Assembly (NCBI RefSeq): GCF_016461955.1
Contig: NZ_JADMNM010000001.1
Location: 367,598-431,597, forward strand
Direction: 5' to 3'
DNA from: Qipengyuania sp. YIM B01966
GTDB lineage: Bacteria > Pseudomonadota > Alphaproteobacteria > Sphingomonadales > Sphingomonadaceae
DNA length: 64,000 nt
Under the pieces are notes generated by a model that had not been told where the DNA came from, ran no database searches, and saw only the letters and a program-made list of their open reading frames with translations. This document shows, piece after piece, positions 1 through 8,601 of this stretch. The position numbers and the translations under genes were made by a program. The stretch's first letter is position 1. The number at the start of each line of letters is the position of its first letter.

Positions 1-632
1 GCCTGCTCGCCTCCGCGACGGCGCTCTCGCTTGGTCTCGCCCTCACTGCCTGTGGCGGGATGGCCGACAATCGCAGCCTCTACTCGATCCACCAGCCGGT
101 GATTGAACGCAGCAATTACGCGTTCGACATCAATGCCGGGTATGGCGGGCTAGATACTGCCGAACAGATGCGACTGGCCGGCTGGTTCGAAGCGATCGGC
201 CTGCGCTATGGCGACCGCGTCGCGATTGACGATCCGGCGATGAGCGGCGCGACCCGCGATGCGGTGGCGAATATCGCCAAGCGCTATGGCATCCTCCTCG
301 CAGACAGCGCGCCGGTGACCGAAGGGCAGCTCGCCCCGGGGCAGGCGCGTGTGGTCGTGACCCGCAGCAGCGCCGCGGTGCCCGGCTGCCCCGACTGGGC
401 AGCGCAATCGGATACCAACCTCAACAACGCGACCTATTCGAACTACGGCTGCGCCGTGAACGCCAACATGGCGGCGATGGTCGCCAATCCGGAAGATCTG
501 GTCAACGGCCAGCGCGGCACCGGGCAGACGACGGTGATGAGCGCGTCGAAGGCGATCTCGACCTACCGCGAAGCGGAACCGACCGGCAAGGCTGGCCTCA
601 GCCAGACCAGCAGCACCGAAGGGGGTAACTGA
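1..632 (+). CDS. cpaD: CpaD-like pilus lipoprotein (5' end outside window)
   Basis: This is the 3' part of a Tad/Cpa pilus biogenesis lipoprotein. The reading frame is already open at the window edge. The first visible residues form a hydrophobic signal peptide ending in a lipobox (L-T-A-C, Cys at 51-53), so the true start lies just upstream and the ATG at 60 is internal. About 190 residues follow, without further membrane segments. CpaD proteins are periplasm-facing outer-membrane lipoproteins thought to help secretin assembly. Identity rests on this architecture plus position 3 nt upstream of cpaE and next to tadB/tadC. The C-terminal Ser/Thr/Gly-rich tail looks disordered. Confidence 0.8.
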   Translation, partial: LLASATALSLGLALTACGGMADNRSLYSIHQPVIERSNYAFDINAGYGGLDTAEQMRLAGWFEAIGLRYGDRVAIDDPAMSGATRDAVANIAKRYGILLADSAPVTEGQLAPGQARVVVTRSSAAVPGCPDWAAQSDTNLNNATYSNYGCAVNANMAAMVANPEDLVNGQRGTGQTTVMSASKAISTYREAEPTGKAGLSQTSSTEGGN

Positions 633-635
633 GCC

Positions 636-1949
636 ATGAACGCGCCCTGGAAATCTTCCATGCCCGGCAATCGCGACCCGTTTGCCGCCTTCGTCTGCGA
701 CGATGCCGCGCTCGACGTGCTGCGCCCGGTAGTGGTTGAAATGGGCTGGCAGCCGGAAAAATGCGCTCGCGGCGGCCTCCGCAATGCGGTCCAGTCGCTA
801 TCGGTGGCTGCGAGCCCCAATATCCTGCTGGTCGATCTGTCGGAAAGCGGCGATCCGCTGAACGACATCAATGCGCTGGCCGAGGTGTGCGAGCCGGGCA
901 CGGTGGTGATCGCCACCGGGCAGGTCAACGATGTGCGGCTCTACCGCGACCTGCTCGCCAGCGGGATCCATGATTATCTGCTCAAGCCGCTATCGGTGGC
1001 GCAACTGCGCGAGGCGCTGACCAACGCCCAGGCGGTGTTCGCCGCCCCGCGCGCCGGCCATGCTGAAGCGGTCAGGCGCCATATCACGACCGCCGTTGTG
1101 GGCACGCGCGGGGGGGTCGGTGCGTCGATGCTGGCGACCTCGCTCGCCTGGCTGTTCTCGACCGAGCACAAACAGCCGACGGCGCTGCTCGATCTCGACA
1201 TCCATTTCGGCACTGGCGCGCTGGCGCTCGACCTCGAACCGGGGCGCGGGCTGACCGATGCGATCGAAAACCCGAGCCGGATCGACGGCCTCTTCATCGA
1301 ACGCGCAATGATCCGCGCGAACGAGAACCTTGCCATTCTGTCGGCCGAGGCGCCGATCAACGCACCGCTGCTGACCGACGGGTCCGCCTTCGTCCAGCTC
1401 GAGGAGGAGTTTCGCAACGCCTTCGAGATGACGGTGATCGATCTGCCACGCAACATGCTGATCAACTTCCCGCACCTCCTCGCCGATGTGAACGTGATCG
1501 TGCTGGCGACCGAGCTGACGCTGGCATCGGCGCGCGACACGATCCGCATCCTGTCTTGGCTCAAGGCTAATGCGCCCAATGCCCGGCCGGTGATCGTCTC
1601 CAACAAGATGCAGGCCGGCACCGCCGAGATCAGCAAGGCCGATTTCGAAGCCTCGATCGAACACAAGATCGACCTTGTCATCCCCTATGACATCAAGGCG
1701 GCAAGCAATGCGGCCAAGCTGGGGCAGACCTTTGCCGAAGCCAATCACGCGACCAAATCCGGCGCCGCGCTGCGGCAACTGGCGGAAATGGTGCTGGGTG
1801 CCAGCGAAGACGATGCCGACGCCGCTCCAACCGGCGTACCGGGCAAGAAATCGCTGCTCGCCGGGCTCGACCTCAAGTCGCTGCTCGCCGGCAAGGGCAA
1901 AGGCGGCGCCAAGAGCGGCGCCAAAGCCGAAGCCGCGCCGGCCGCCTGA
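636..1949 (+). CDS. cpaE: Pilus assembly protein CpaE/TadZ (MinD-like ATPase)
   Basis: A 437-residue Tad pilus localisation ATPase. The N-terminal ~130 residues resemble a receiver-like domain (ILLVDL, then DYLLKPLS near residue 120). A ParA/MinD-type domain follows, with a deviant Walker A GTRGGVGAS near residue 150 in which the usual P-loop lysine is absent, and the DLDIHFG and DLPRN motifs. The C-terminus is a Gly/Ala/Lys-rich tail. CpaE/TadZ proteins act at the inner face of the membrane to place the pilus machine at the pole. It starts 3 nt after cpaD and is followed after 46 nt by tadB; the cpaF secretion ATPase that usually sits between them is absent. Confidence 0.9.
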   Translation: MNAPWKSSMPGNRDPFAAFVCDDAALDVLRPVVVEMGWQPEKCARGGLRNAVQSLSVAASPNILLVDLSESGDPLNDINALAEVCEPGTVVIATGQVNDVRLYRDLLASGIHDYLLKPLSVAQLREALTNAQAVFAAPRAGHAEAVRRHITTAVVGTRGGVGASMLATSLAWLFSTEHKQPTALLDLDIHFGTGALALDLEPGRGLTDAIENPSRIDGLFIERAMIRANENLAILSAEAPINAPLLTDGSAFVQLEEEFRNAFEMTVIDLPRNMLINFPHLLADVNVIVLATELTLASARDTIRILSWLKANAPNARPVIVSNKMQAGTAEISKADFEASIEHKIDLVIPYDIKAASNAAKLGQTFAEANHATKSGAALRQLAEMVLGASEDDADAAPTGVPGKKSLLAGLDLKSLLAGKGKGGAKSGAKAEAAPAA

Positions 1950-1995
1950 TGGCCGGTGGCACCACCCCCGTGATGGATGAAGGCGGGCCCATGCG

Positions 1996-2967
1996 ATGAC
2001 AATGTTCCAGATCCTGCTGGTGGCTGCCGGGCTGATGGCGCTGATGGTGGTTGGCTACACCCTGCTGGCCGGGCCGTCGGCGGCCAAGGAAAGCCAGCGC
2101 CGGCTGCAAGCCGTCCGCTTCCGCCATTCTGACAGCGCTTCGGCCAAGATGGAATCGCAGCTCAAGAAGGCGATCGCGGCGCGCAAGCCCAAGATGCACG
2201 CGGTCGCCGGCTCGAACTCGCGGATCGAGGCGTTGCAGGTGCGGCTCAACCGCTCGGGCAAGGGCTGGACGCTGACCCAGTATTTTTACGCTACGCTGGG
2301 CATTGCGCTCGCGGTGGCGCTGCTGATTTTTTTCCGCTCCGGTGCGGTGCTGATGTCGCTGCTGATCGGGCTGGTCGTCGGCGCCGGCTTCCCGCACTTG
2401 GCACTTAACCGGGCGATCAACAAGCGGACCGCCAATTTCAACGCCAAGTTTCCCGATGCGATCGAATTGCTGGTGCGCGGCCTGCGGTCGGGCCTGCCGG
2501 TCACCGAAACGCTGGCCGTGGTCGCGCAGGAGGTGCCTGGCGCGGTGGGCGAGGAATTCAAGGCCATCGTCGAACGCATCCGCATCGGCCGCACGATGGA
2601 AGAAGCGTTGCAGGAAACCGCCGACCGGCTGGGCATCCCCGAATTCAACTTCTTCTGCATCACGCTTGCCATCCAGCGCGAAACCGGCGGCAACCTCGCT
2701 GAAACGTTGTCGAACCTGGCCGACGTGCTGCGCAAGCGCGCGCAGATGAAGCTCAAGATCAAGGCAATGAGCTCGGAATCGAAGGCCTCGGCCTACATCA
2801 TCGGCGCGCTGCCGTTCATGGTGTTCGCGGTGATCTGGTTCATCAACCCGGAATATATGGAAGGGTTTTTCACCGATGACCGCCTCATCATCGCCGGCAT
2901 GGGCGGGATGGTGTGGATGAGCATCGGCGCCTTCATCATGTCCAAGATGATCAGTTTCGAAATCTGA
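1996..2967 (+). CDS. tadB: Tad pilus inner-membrane platform protein TadB/CpaG
   Basis: A 323-residue T2SSF-domain protein that forms the inner-membrane platform of the Tad/Flp pilus together with TadC. Visible features are an N-terminal transmembrane segment (residues 1-25), a central membrane pair (about 95-140), a cytoplasmic T2SSF helical region beginning around KFPDAIELLVRGLRSG (about residue 153), and two C-terminal membrane helices after residue 265. The ETGGN motif near residue 235 is typical of TadB. The next gene, tadC, begins 17 nt after its stop, so the two are almost certainly co-transcribed. Confidence 0.92.
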   Translation: MTMFQILLVAAGLMALMVVGYTLLAGPSAAKESQRRLQAVRFRHSDSASAKMESQLKKAIAARKPKMHAVAGSNSRIEALQVRLNRSGKGWTLTQYFYATLGIALAVALLIFFRSGAVLMSLLIGLVVGAGFPHLALNRAINKRTANFNAKFPDAIELLVRGLRSGLPVTETLAVVAQEVPGAVGEEFKAIVERIRIGRTMEEALQETADRLGIPEFNFFCITLAIQRETGGNLAETLSNLADVLRKRAQMKLKIKAMSSESKASAYIIGALPFMVFAVIWFINPEYMEGFFTDDRLIIAGMGGMVWMSIGAFIMSKMISFEI

Positions 2968-2984
2968 CGGGGAGCATACGGAAA

Positions 2985-4010
2985 ATGACCAACCAGCCCC
3001 CCGGTCCGACCCTGCTCGGTGTCGACATGATCTTTGTCGGCACGATCCTGGCCGGCGTCGCCGCGCTGGCGGTGATGTTCGCGGTCTATGCCGCGATTAC
3101 CGTGCGCGACCCGATGACCAAGCGGGTCAAGGCGCTCAATGCGCGGCGCGAGGAGCTGAAGGCGGGGATCCAGAAATCGACCGCCAAGAAGCGCCAGAGC
3201 CTGGTGCGCAAGACCGACCAGACCGAAAAGGTCAAGGATACGCTCTCGGGCCTCAAGGTGCTCGAACAGAGCCAGCTCGAGACAATCCAGCAGAAACTCG
3301 CCTGGGCGGGTTATCGCAACAAGGAACTGGCAGTCTATGTCGTGTTCGCGCGGATGATCCTGCCGATCGTGCTGGGCCTGATCGGGCTTTATCTGTTCTA
3401 CATTTCCGACATGTTCCCCGACTGGGGCAGCTTCAAGCGGCTGGGCGCCTTCGCAGCGATGCTGGCGATCGGCTACAAGGGGCCGGAAACCTACCTCAAG
3501 AACAAGGCGACCAAGCGTACGGGCGAAATCCGCAAAGGGCTGCCCGACGCGCTCGATCTGCTGGTCATCTGCGCCGAGGCGGGGCTGACCGTCGATGCGG
3601 CATTCAACCGCGTGGCGCGCGAACTGGGCCGGGCCTATCCCGAACTGGGCGACGAATTCGCGCTGACCGCGATCGAATTGTCATTCCTCACCGAACGGCG
3701 GATGGCGTTCGAGAACCTTGCTTACCGGGTCAACCTCGATTCGGTGCGCGGGGTGGTGACGACGATGATCCAGACTGAACGCTACGGCACTCCGCTCGCT
3801 TCGGCGCTGCGCGTCCTGTCGGCAGAATTCCGCAACGAGCGGATGATGCGCGCCGAAGAAAAGGCCGCGCGCTTGCCGGCAATCATGACCGTTCCGCTGA
3901 TCATGTTCATCCTGCCGGTGCTGTTCATCGTCATTCTGGGCCCGGCTGCCTGTTCGATGACCGACGCCTTCAGCGATGGCGGCGCGGCCGGCGGCGGCGG
4001 GGGCGACTGA
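2985..4010 (+). CDS. tadC: Tad pilus inner-membrane platform protein TadC/CpaH
   Basis: A 341-residue second T2SSF protein of the Tad pilus platform. I chose the ATG at 2985 (MTNQPPGPTL) because upstream in-frame codons lie inside tadB and a GGGGAG lies upstream of it. A membrane segment spans about residues 15-40, a basic cytoplasmic linker follows, then a membrane pair (about 115-165), the T2SSF core beginning at KGLPDALDLLVICAEAGLT, and a C-terminal membrane helix. The C-terminus ends in a Gly-rich run. It is the last pilus gene visible; the following gene is convergent, so the operon ends here. Confidence 0.92.
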   Translation: MTNQPPGPTLLGVDMIFVGTILAGVAALAVMFAVYAAITVRDPMTKRVKALNARREELKAGIQKSTAKKRQSLVRKTDQTEKVKDTLSGLKVLEQSQLETIQQKLAWAGYRNKELAVYVVFARMILPIVLGLIGLYLFYISDMFPDWGSFKRLGAFAAMLAIGYKGPETYLKNKATKRTGEIRKGLPDALDLLVICAEAGLTVDAAFNRVARELGRAYPELGDEFALTAIELSFLTERRMAFENLAYRVNLDSVRGVVTTMIQTERYGTPLASALRVLSAEFRNERMMRAEEKAARLPAIMTVPLIMFILPVLFIVILGPAACSMTDAFSDGGAAGGGGGD

Positions 4011-4019
4011 CCGCCCGCT

Positions 4020-4493
4020 CTAGTCCCCGATGCCGCCATAATCGGCATCGGGGCCGAGCGCATCAGCCTGCTCGCGCACGCGGGCCAGCAGATCGCGAAG
4101 GCTCGTCTGCTCCTCGGCCGTCAACACCGCGAACAGGCGGCGTTCGATCGCCTGCGCGTGCGGCATGATCCGCGCGTGGATCGCCGCCCCTTCGGCTGTC
4201 AGCGCCAGATGGTGCGAGCGCCCGTCGGCCGGGTTGGGCGCCCGCGTCAGCAGCCCGCGCGCGGCCATCGCCTTGCAGGCGCGGTTGACCGCCACCTTAT
4301 CCATCATCGTCGCGCGCGCAATGTCGCGCTGCGTACGCGCGCCGCCATCGCCGAGCACCGCCATCACCCGCCATTCGGTGACCTTGAGCCCGAAGGTGTC
4401 GCGATAGCTTTCGGCAATTCGCGCGCTCACTGCATTTGTCACGAGCGACAACTGATAGGGCAGGAAATCATCAAGACGCGGTGTTCTGGCCAT
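4020..4493 (-). CDS. MarR-family transcriptional regulator
   Basis: A 157-residue winged-helix regulator. The HTH runs through RTQRDIARATMMDKVAVNRA (about residues 54-73), and the wing carries the MarR signature NPADGRSHHLALTAEG (about 87-102). Dimerisation helices flank it at both ends. It lies 8 nt downstream of the methylthioadenosine phosphorylase gene and is the last gene of a five-gene minus-strand run (thiolase, SDR, crotonase, phosphorylase, MarR). It is therefore a candidate regulator of that run, perhaps responding to an acyl-CoA or aromatic ligand; this is inference from context. Its 3' end contains a perfect inverted repeat. Confidence 0.85.
   Translation of the reverse strand: MARTPRLDDFLPYQLSLVTNAVSARIAESYRDTFGLKVTEWRVMAVLGDGGARTQRDIARATMMDKVAVNRACKAMAARGLLTRAPNPADGRSHHLALTAEGAAIHARIMPHAQAIERRLFAVLTAEEQTSLRDLLARVREQADALGPDADYGGIGD
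4025..4053. terminator. Perfect 11-bp inverted repeat at the tadC/marR convergence
   Basis: The arms CCCCGATGCCG and CGGCATCGGGG pair perfectly around a 7-nt loop. The repeat lies inside the last codons of marR, 15 nt after the tadC stop. It has no T-run on either strand, so a classical intrinsic terminator is not proven, but a stem at a convergent junction fits a bidirectional transcription stop or an mRNA 3' stabiliser. Confidence 0.45.
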
Positions 4494-4501
4494 GCCCTGC
4501 C

Positions 4502-5419
4502 CTAGCCGCTTGCCGAAAGCGCGCCCACCCCCGCCCCGTTCATTACTCGCCCAGCGACGGCATTGAGCCGCGCCAGCAGCGCCGGATCGCGCGCTGCCGG
4601 TGCGGTCATCAATGCGTGCTCGAGTGCCGTATCGGCTGGCACCGGCGCACGCGCGGCCGGCAGGTTGGCGACCAGCGCCTTCAGCGTGCGCTGCGCCAGC
4701 GCGGCATTGGCGGCGACCTGCGCCAACACTGTGGCGGCATCAACTGGCGGGCGGCCCGCATCCCAGCCATCATAATCGGTGACCAGTGCGAGCAGCGCGT
4801 AAGGCAGCTCCGCCTCGCGGCACAGCGTCGCCTCGGGCATCGCGGTCATGCCGATCACGTCGGCGCCCCAGCGGCGATAGAGCGCGCTTTCCGCGCGGGT
4901 GGAAAAGCGTGGCCCATCGATTGCGATATAGGTCGCCGGGCGATGCACCGTGCCACCAGCCTGCTTAGCTGCTGCCCCGACGAGCCGCGACAGGCGCGGG
5001 CAGACCGGCTCGGCAAAGCCGACATGGGCGACGCAGCCCGGCCCGAAGAAGCTGGCGGCGCGGCCGCTGGTACGGTCGATGAACTGGTCGACCAGCACCA
5101 GATCGCCCGGCGCCATCGCCTCGCGCAATGATCCGACCGCCGAAATCGCCAGCACATCGCTCACCCCGCAGCGTTTGAGCACGTCGATATTGGCCCGGTA
5201 ATTGACCGCGGCGGGCGGCAGATGATGGCCTGCTCCGTGCCGGGCGAGAAACGTCACCCTGACCCCGCCGAGCCGCCCGGTCACCACCGGGCCGGAGGGC
5301 GCGCCGAAACTGGATGCAACTGCGATCTCCTGCGCATCTTCCAGCCCGTCAATCGCGGCGAGGCCCGAACCGCCGATAATCCCGAGATGCCAGGCTTCGC
5401 GCGGCGGGGCGATGCTCAT
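4502..5419 (-). CDS. mtnP: 5'-methylthioadenosine phosphorylase (PNP family)
   Basis: A 305-residue purine nucleoside phosphorylase of the MTAP branch, expected to split 5'-methylthioadenosine into adenine and methylthioribose-1-phosphate. Visible motifs are GIIGGSGL near the N-terminus, RHG followed by VNYRANI, the VDQFIDRT segment, the DGPRFSTRAES block and GMTAMPEATL, all matching MTAP order. A longer reading to 5440 is possible, but ATG at 5419 overlaps the crotonase stop as ATGA and gives a normal N-terminus. The C-terminal extension (about residues 230-305) is alanine-rich. A methylthioinosine phosphorylase is the main alternative. Its placement among beta-oxidation-type genes is unusual. 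Confidence 0.85.
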   Translation of the reverse strand: MSIAPPREAWHLGIIGGSGLAAIDGLEDAQEIAVASSFGAPSGPVVTGRLGGVRVTFLARHGAGHHLPPAAVNYRANIDVLKRCGVSDVLAISAVGSLREAMAPGDLVLVDQFIDRTSGRAASFFGPGCVAHVGFAEPVCPRLSRLVGAAAKQAGGTVHRPATYIAIDGPRFSTRAESALYRRWGADVIGMTAMPEATLCREAELPYALLALVTDYDGWDAGRPPVDAATVLAQVAANAALAQRTLKALVANLPAARAPVPADTALEHALMTAPAARDPALLARLNAVAGRVMNGAGVGALSASG

Positions 5420-6288
5420 GAAAAGCCCGGCTCGTCCCACCAGGGATAGAAATCGGGCATCGCGCTGCTCACCCGGTCGGGGAAGGCTGGCGGGCGCTTT
5501 TCAAGGAAGCTTGCGATCCCTTCCCGCGCATCACCGCTGCGGCTGAGGCGGTAGATGGCGCGGCTGTCGATCCTGTGCGCGTCCATCGGATGCGGCAGGG
5601 CTGACAGGCGCCACAGCATCGCCCGGGTCATCGCAACCGACACCGCGGAGGTGTTGTCGGCAATCTCGCGGGCGATCGCGCGGGCCGCGTCCATCAGTTC
5701 GCCTTGCGGGTGGAGCGAGCGGACCAGGCCCCCTGCCAGCGCCTCCTCCGCCCCGAAGATGCGCCCCGTCATGCACCATTCGAGCGCGGTCGGCAGGCCA
5801 ACCAGCCGTGGCAGGAACCAGCTCGAGGCGGCTTCGGGCGTGATCCCGCGACGGGCAAAGACGAAGCCGAACCGCGCATTGTCGGCCGCGAGGCGGATAT
5901 CAAACGGCAATTGCATCGTTGCGCCCACGCCCACCGCGACCCCGTTGCACGCGCCGATCAGCGGCTTCTGCGAATTGAACAGCCGCAGCGTCAGCCGCCC
6001 GCCGCCATCGCGCACCCGCTCGTCCGACAGATCGTCCACCTGCGTCGGGTCGGAGAAGACGTGCCCCCCGCCCTCAGGCGTCAGGTCGGCGCCCGCACAG
6101 AAGGCGCGCTCGCCATGCCCCGTCACGATCACCGCGCGCACGCTGTCATCGGCATCGGTGCGGTCGATCGCGTCGATGATCTCGGCCATCATGGTGCGCG
6201 TGAAGGCGTTCATCTTGTCGGGCCGGTAGAGCGTCAGCGTGGCGATGCCCTCGGCAATATCCAGCCTGATCTGCGTATACTTACTCAC
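5416..6288 (-). CDS. Enoyl-CoA hydratase/isomerase (crotonase) family protein
   Basis: A 290-residue crotonase-fold protein. The start is GTG at 6288 (reading MSKYTQIRL), preceded by GGGAGAG at good spacing; the longer ATG start has no such support. Crotonase hallmarks are RPDKMNAFTR near residue 23, the oxyanion segment AFCAGADL, the second oxyanion block GACNGVAVGVG, and RRGITPEAASS, which carries the expected glutamate. It likely hydrates or isomerises a 2-enoyl-CoA; substrate unknown. It overlaps mtnP by 4 nt (ATGA) and follows an SDR dehydrogenase and a thiolase, so together they make a near-complete beta-oxidation-type set without an acyl-CoA dehydrogenase. Confidence 0.88.
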   Translation of the reverse strand: MSKYTQIRLDIAEGIATLTLYRPDKMNAFTRTMMAEIIDAIDRTDADDSVRAVIVTGHGERAFCAGADLTPEGGGHVFSDPTQVDDLSDERVRDGGGRLTLRLFNSQKPLIGACNGVAVGVGATMQLPFDIRLAADNARFGFVFARRGITPEAASSWFLPRLVGLPTALEWCMTGRIFGAEEALAGGLVRSLHPQGELMDAARAIAREIADNTSAVSVAMTRAMLWRLSALPHPMDAHRIDSRAIYRLSRSGDAREGIASFLEKRPPAFPDRVSSAMPDFYPWWDEPGFS

Positions 6289-6310
6289 CCGCACTCTCCC
6301 GGTGAAGGTC

Positions 6311-6339
6311 GCGGGGCGCCGCAATCGGCAGCGCCCCGC
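6311..6339 (-). repeat. Intercistronic hairpin between SDR and crotonase genes
   Basis: GCGGGGC pairs with GCCCCGC, with an inner GCCG/CGGC stem, a 3-nt bulge and a 4-nt loop. No T-run follows, so it more likely stabilises or processes the operon mRNA than terminates it. Confidence 0.4.
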
Positions 6340-6349
6340 TGCTTATCGC

Positions 6350-7132
<783 letters not shown>

Positions 7133-7164
7133 AAGTCAGCTTCCTTGTTCGTTGAAAGGGTTGG

Positions 7165-8337
7165 TCAGAGCGCCTCGACGATCGTGACATTGGCTACGCC
7201 GCCGCCTTCGCACATCGTCTGCAGGCCGTATTTCTTGCCGCGCGCCTTCAGCGCATGGACCAGCGTCGCCATCAGCTTGGTCCCGCTGGCGCCGAGCGGA
7301 TGGCCGAGCGCGATTGCCCCGCCATTGACGTTGAGCCGCGCCGGATCGGCGCCGGTATGCTTGAGCCAGGCGAGCGGCAATGACGCAAACGCCTCGTTCA
7401 CCTCATAGAGGTCGATATCGTCGATGCTGAGCCCCGCGCGGGCGAGCGCCTTGTCGGTGGCGAAGAGCGGTTCCTCGAGCATGATCACCGGGTCGCCCGC
7501 CGTCACCGTCAGCGTGTGAATGCGGGCCAGCGGGGTCAGGCCGTGCGCCTTCAATGCCGCTTCCGACACGATCAGCGCGGCCGACGAGCCGTCGCAGATC
7601 TGACTGGCAGTCGCTGCCGACAACGCGCCGCCCTCGCTCAGCAGCTTGACCCCGGCAATCCCCTCCATCGTCGCATCGAAGCGGATGCCTTCATCAACGG
7701 TGTGCACGGCCGGGCCATCGGGCGTCTCGATCTCCACCGGCACGATCTCGGCGGCGAACGCCCCGCTTTCCGTCGCAGCCTTGGCCTTCTGGTGGCTGGC
7801 GAGGGCAAAGGCGTCGAGTTGTTCCTTGGTGAAGCCGTGCTTCTTCACGATCATCTCCGCGCCCATGAACTGCGACCATTGGACGCCGGGATATTTCTCC
7901 TCGAGGCCAGGCGATTTGTAGTGCCCCAGCCCTTCCTTCATGTGGAACATGGCGTTCGAGCCCATCGGAACCCGGCTCATGCTTTCAACGCCGCTGGCGA
8001 TGACCACGTCCTGCACGCCCGACATCACCGCCTGCGCGGCAAACTGGACCGCCTGCTGCGAGGAACCGCATTGCCGGTCGATCGTCACCGCCGGGGTCGA
8101 TTGCGGCAGCAGCTTGCTGGCCAGCACCGCATTGCGCCCGACCTGCATCGCCTGCTCTCCTGCCTGGGTGACGCAGCCCATGATGACATCGTCGACTGCG
8201 GCCGGATCGATTCCGCTGCGCGAGACGATCGCGTCGAGCGAGGTTGCGGCAAGGTCAACCGGGTGGACACCGGCCAGCCGCCCCCCGCGGCGCCCCCCGG
8301 CGGTGCGGACGGCATCGACGATATAGGCTGCGGGCAT
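7165..8337 (-). CDS. Acetyl-CoA C-acyltransferase (thiolase)
   Basis: A 390-residue thiolase, first gene of the minus-strand degradative operon. The ATG at 8337 (MPAAYIVDAVRTAGG) is chosen over a longer frame because it has GGGAGAG upstream and gives the family's normal N-terminus. The nucleophilic cysteine is in DRQCGSS (about residue 90), the His motif is GGAIALGHPLGASG (about 342-355), and the second active cysteine is in TMCEGGG near the C-terminus. It should cleave 3-ketoacyl-CoA with CoA or run the reverse condensation. Context with an SDR and a crotonase favours degradation. Confidence 0.93.
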   Translation of the reverse strand: MPAAYIVDAVRTAGGRRGGRLAGVHPVDLAATSLDAIVSRSGIDPAAVDDVIMGCVTQAGEQAMQVGRNAVLASKLLPQSTPAVTIDRQCGSSQQAVQFAAQAVMSGVQDVVIASGVESMSRVPMGSNAMFHMKEGLGHYKSPGLEEKYPGVQWSQFMGAEMIVKKHGFTKEQLDAFALASHQKAKAATESGAFAAEIVPVEIETPDGPAVHTVDEGIRFDATMEGIAGVKLLSEGGALSAATASQICDGSSAALIVSEAALKAHGLTPLARIHTLTVTAGDPVIMLEEPLFATDKALARAGLSIDDIDLYEVNEAFASLPLAWLKHTGADPARLNVNGGAIALGHPLGASGTKLMATLVHALKARGKKYGLQTMCEGGGVANVTIVEAL

Positions 8338-8374
8338 GTGCGCTCTCCCGGTGTTCGCGTTGCGATTTGCCACC

Positions 8375-8403
8375 GGCCTAGAAACCGGCGCGGGGGCGGT
8401 CAA
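8375..8403 (-). promoter_or_regulatory. Possible promoter of the thiolase operon
   Basis: On the minus strand TTGACC and TAGGCC are separated by 17 nt, about 40 nt upstream of the thiolase start. The -35 is good but the -10 is weak, so this is a tentative call in a 264-nt divergent intergenic region shared with the TonB-dependent receptor. Confidence 0.3.
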
Positions 8404-8601
8404 GCGGGATGGGCGCTTTGCAGTCTGTGGCGCGGGTGACACAGGTGTTTTCATATCGGTTTGACCGTCCACGGCGCGGCGTTGCCATTTTCACACGATT
8501 GTCGCATGGGGGCGCCTTGCTGGTCCATCCTGCCTGGGTTTGCGGAGGGGTGCGGCAACAGAAAATGGCCCTCGATGGGCCGCTCTAGGGGATCAATCCT
8601 G

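Noticed and set aside
8461-8601. Upstream extension of the TonB-dependent receptor start to 8461
   Set aside because: The added residues precede a perfect signal peptide at 8602 and would prevent export.
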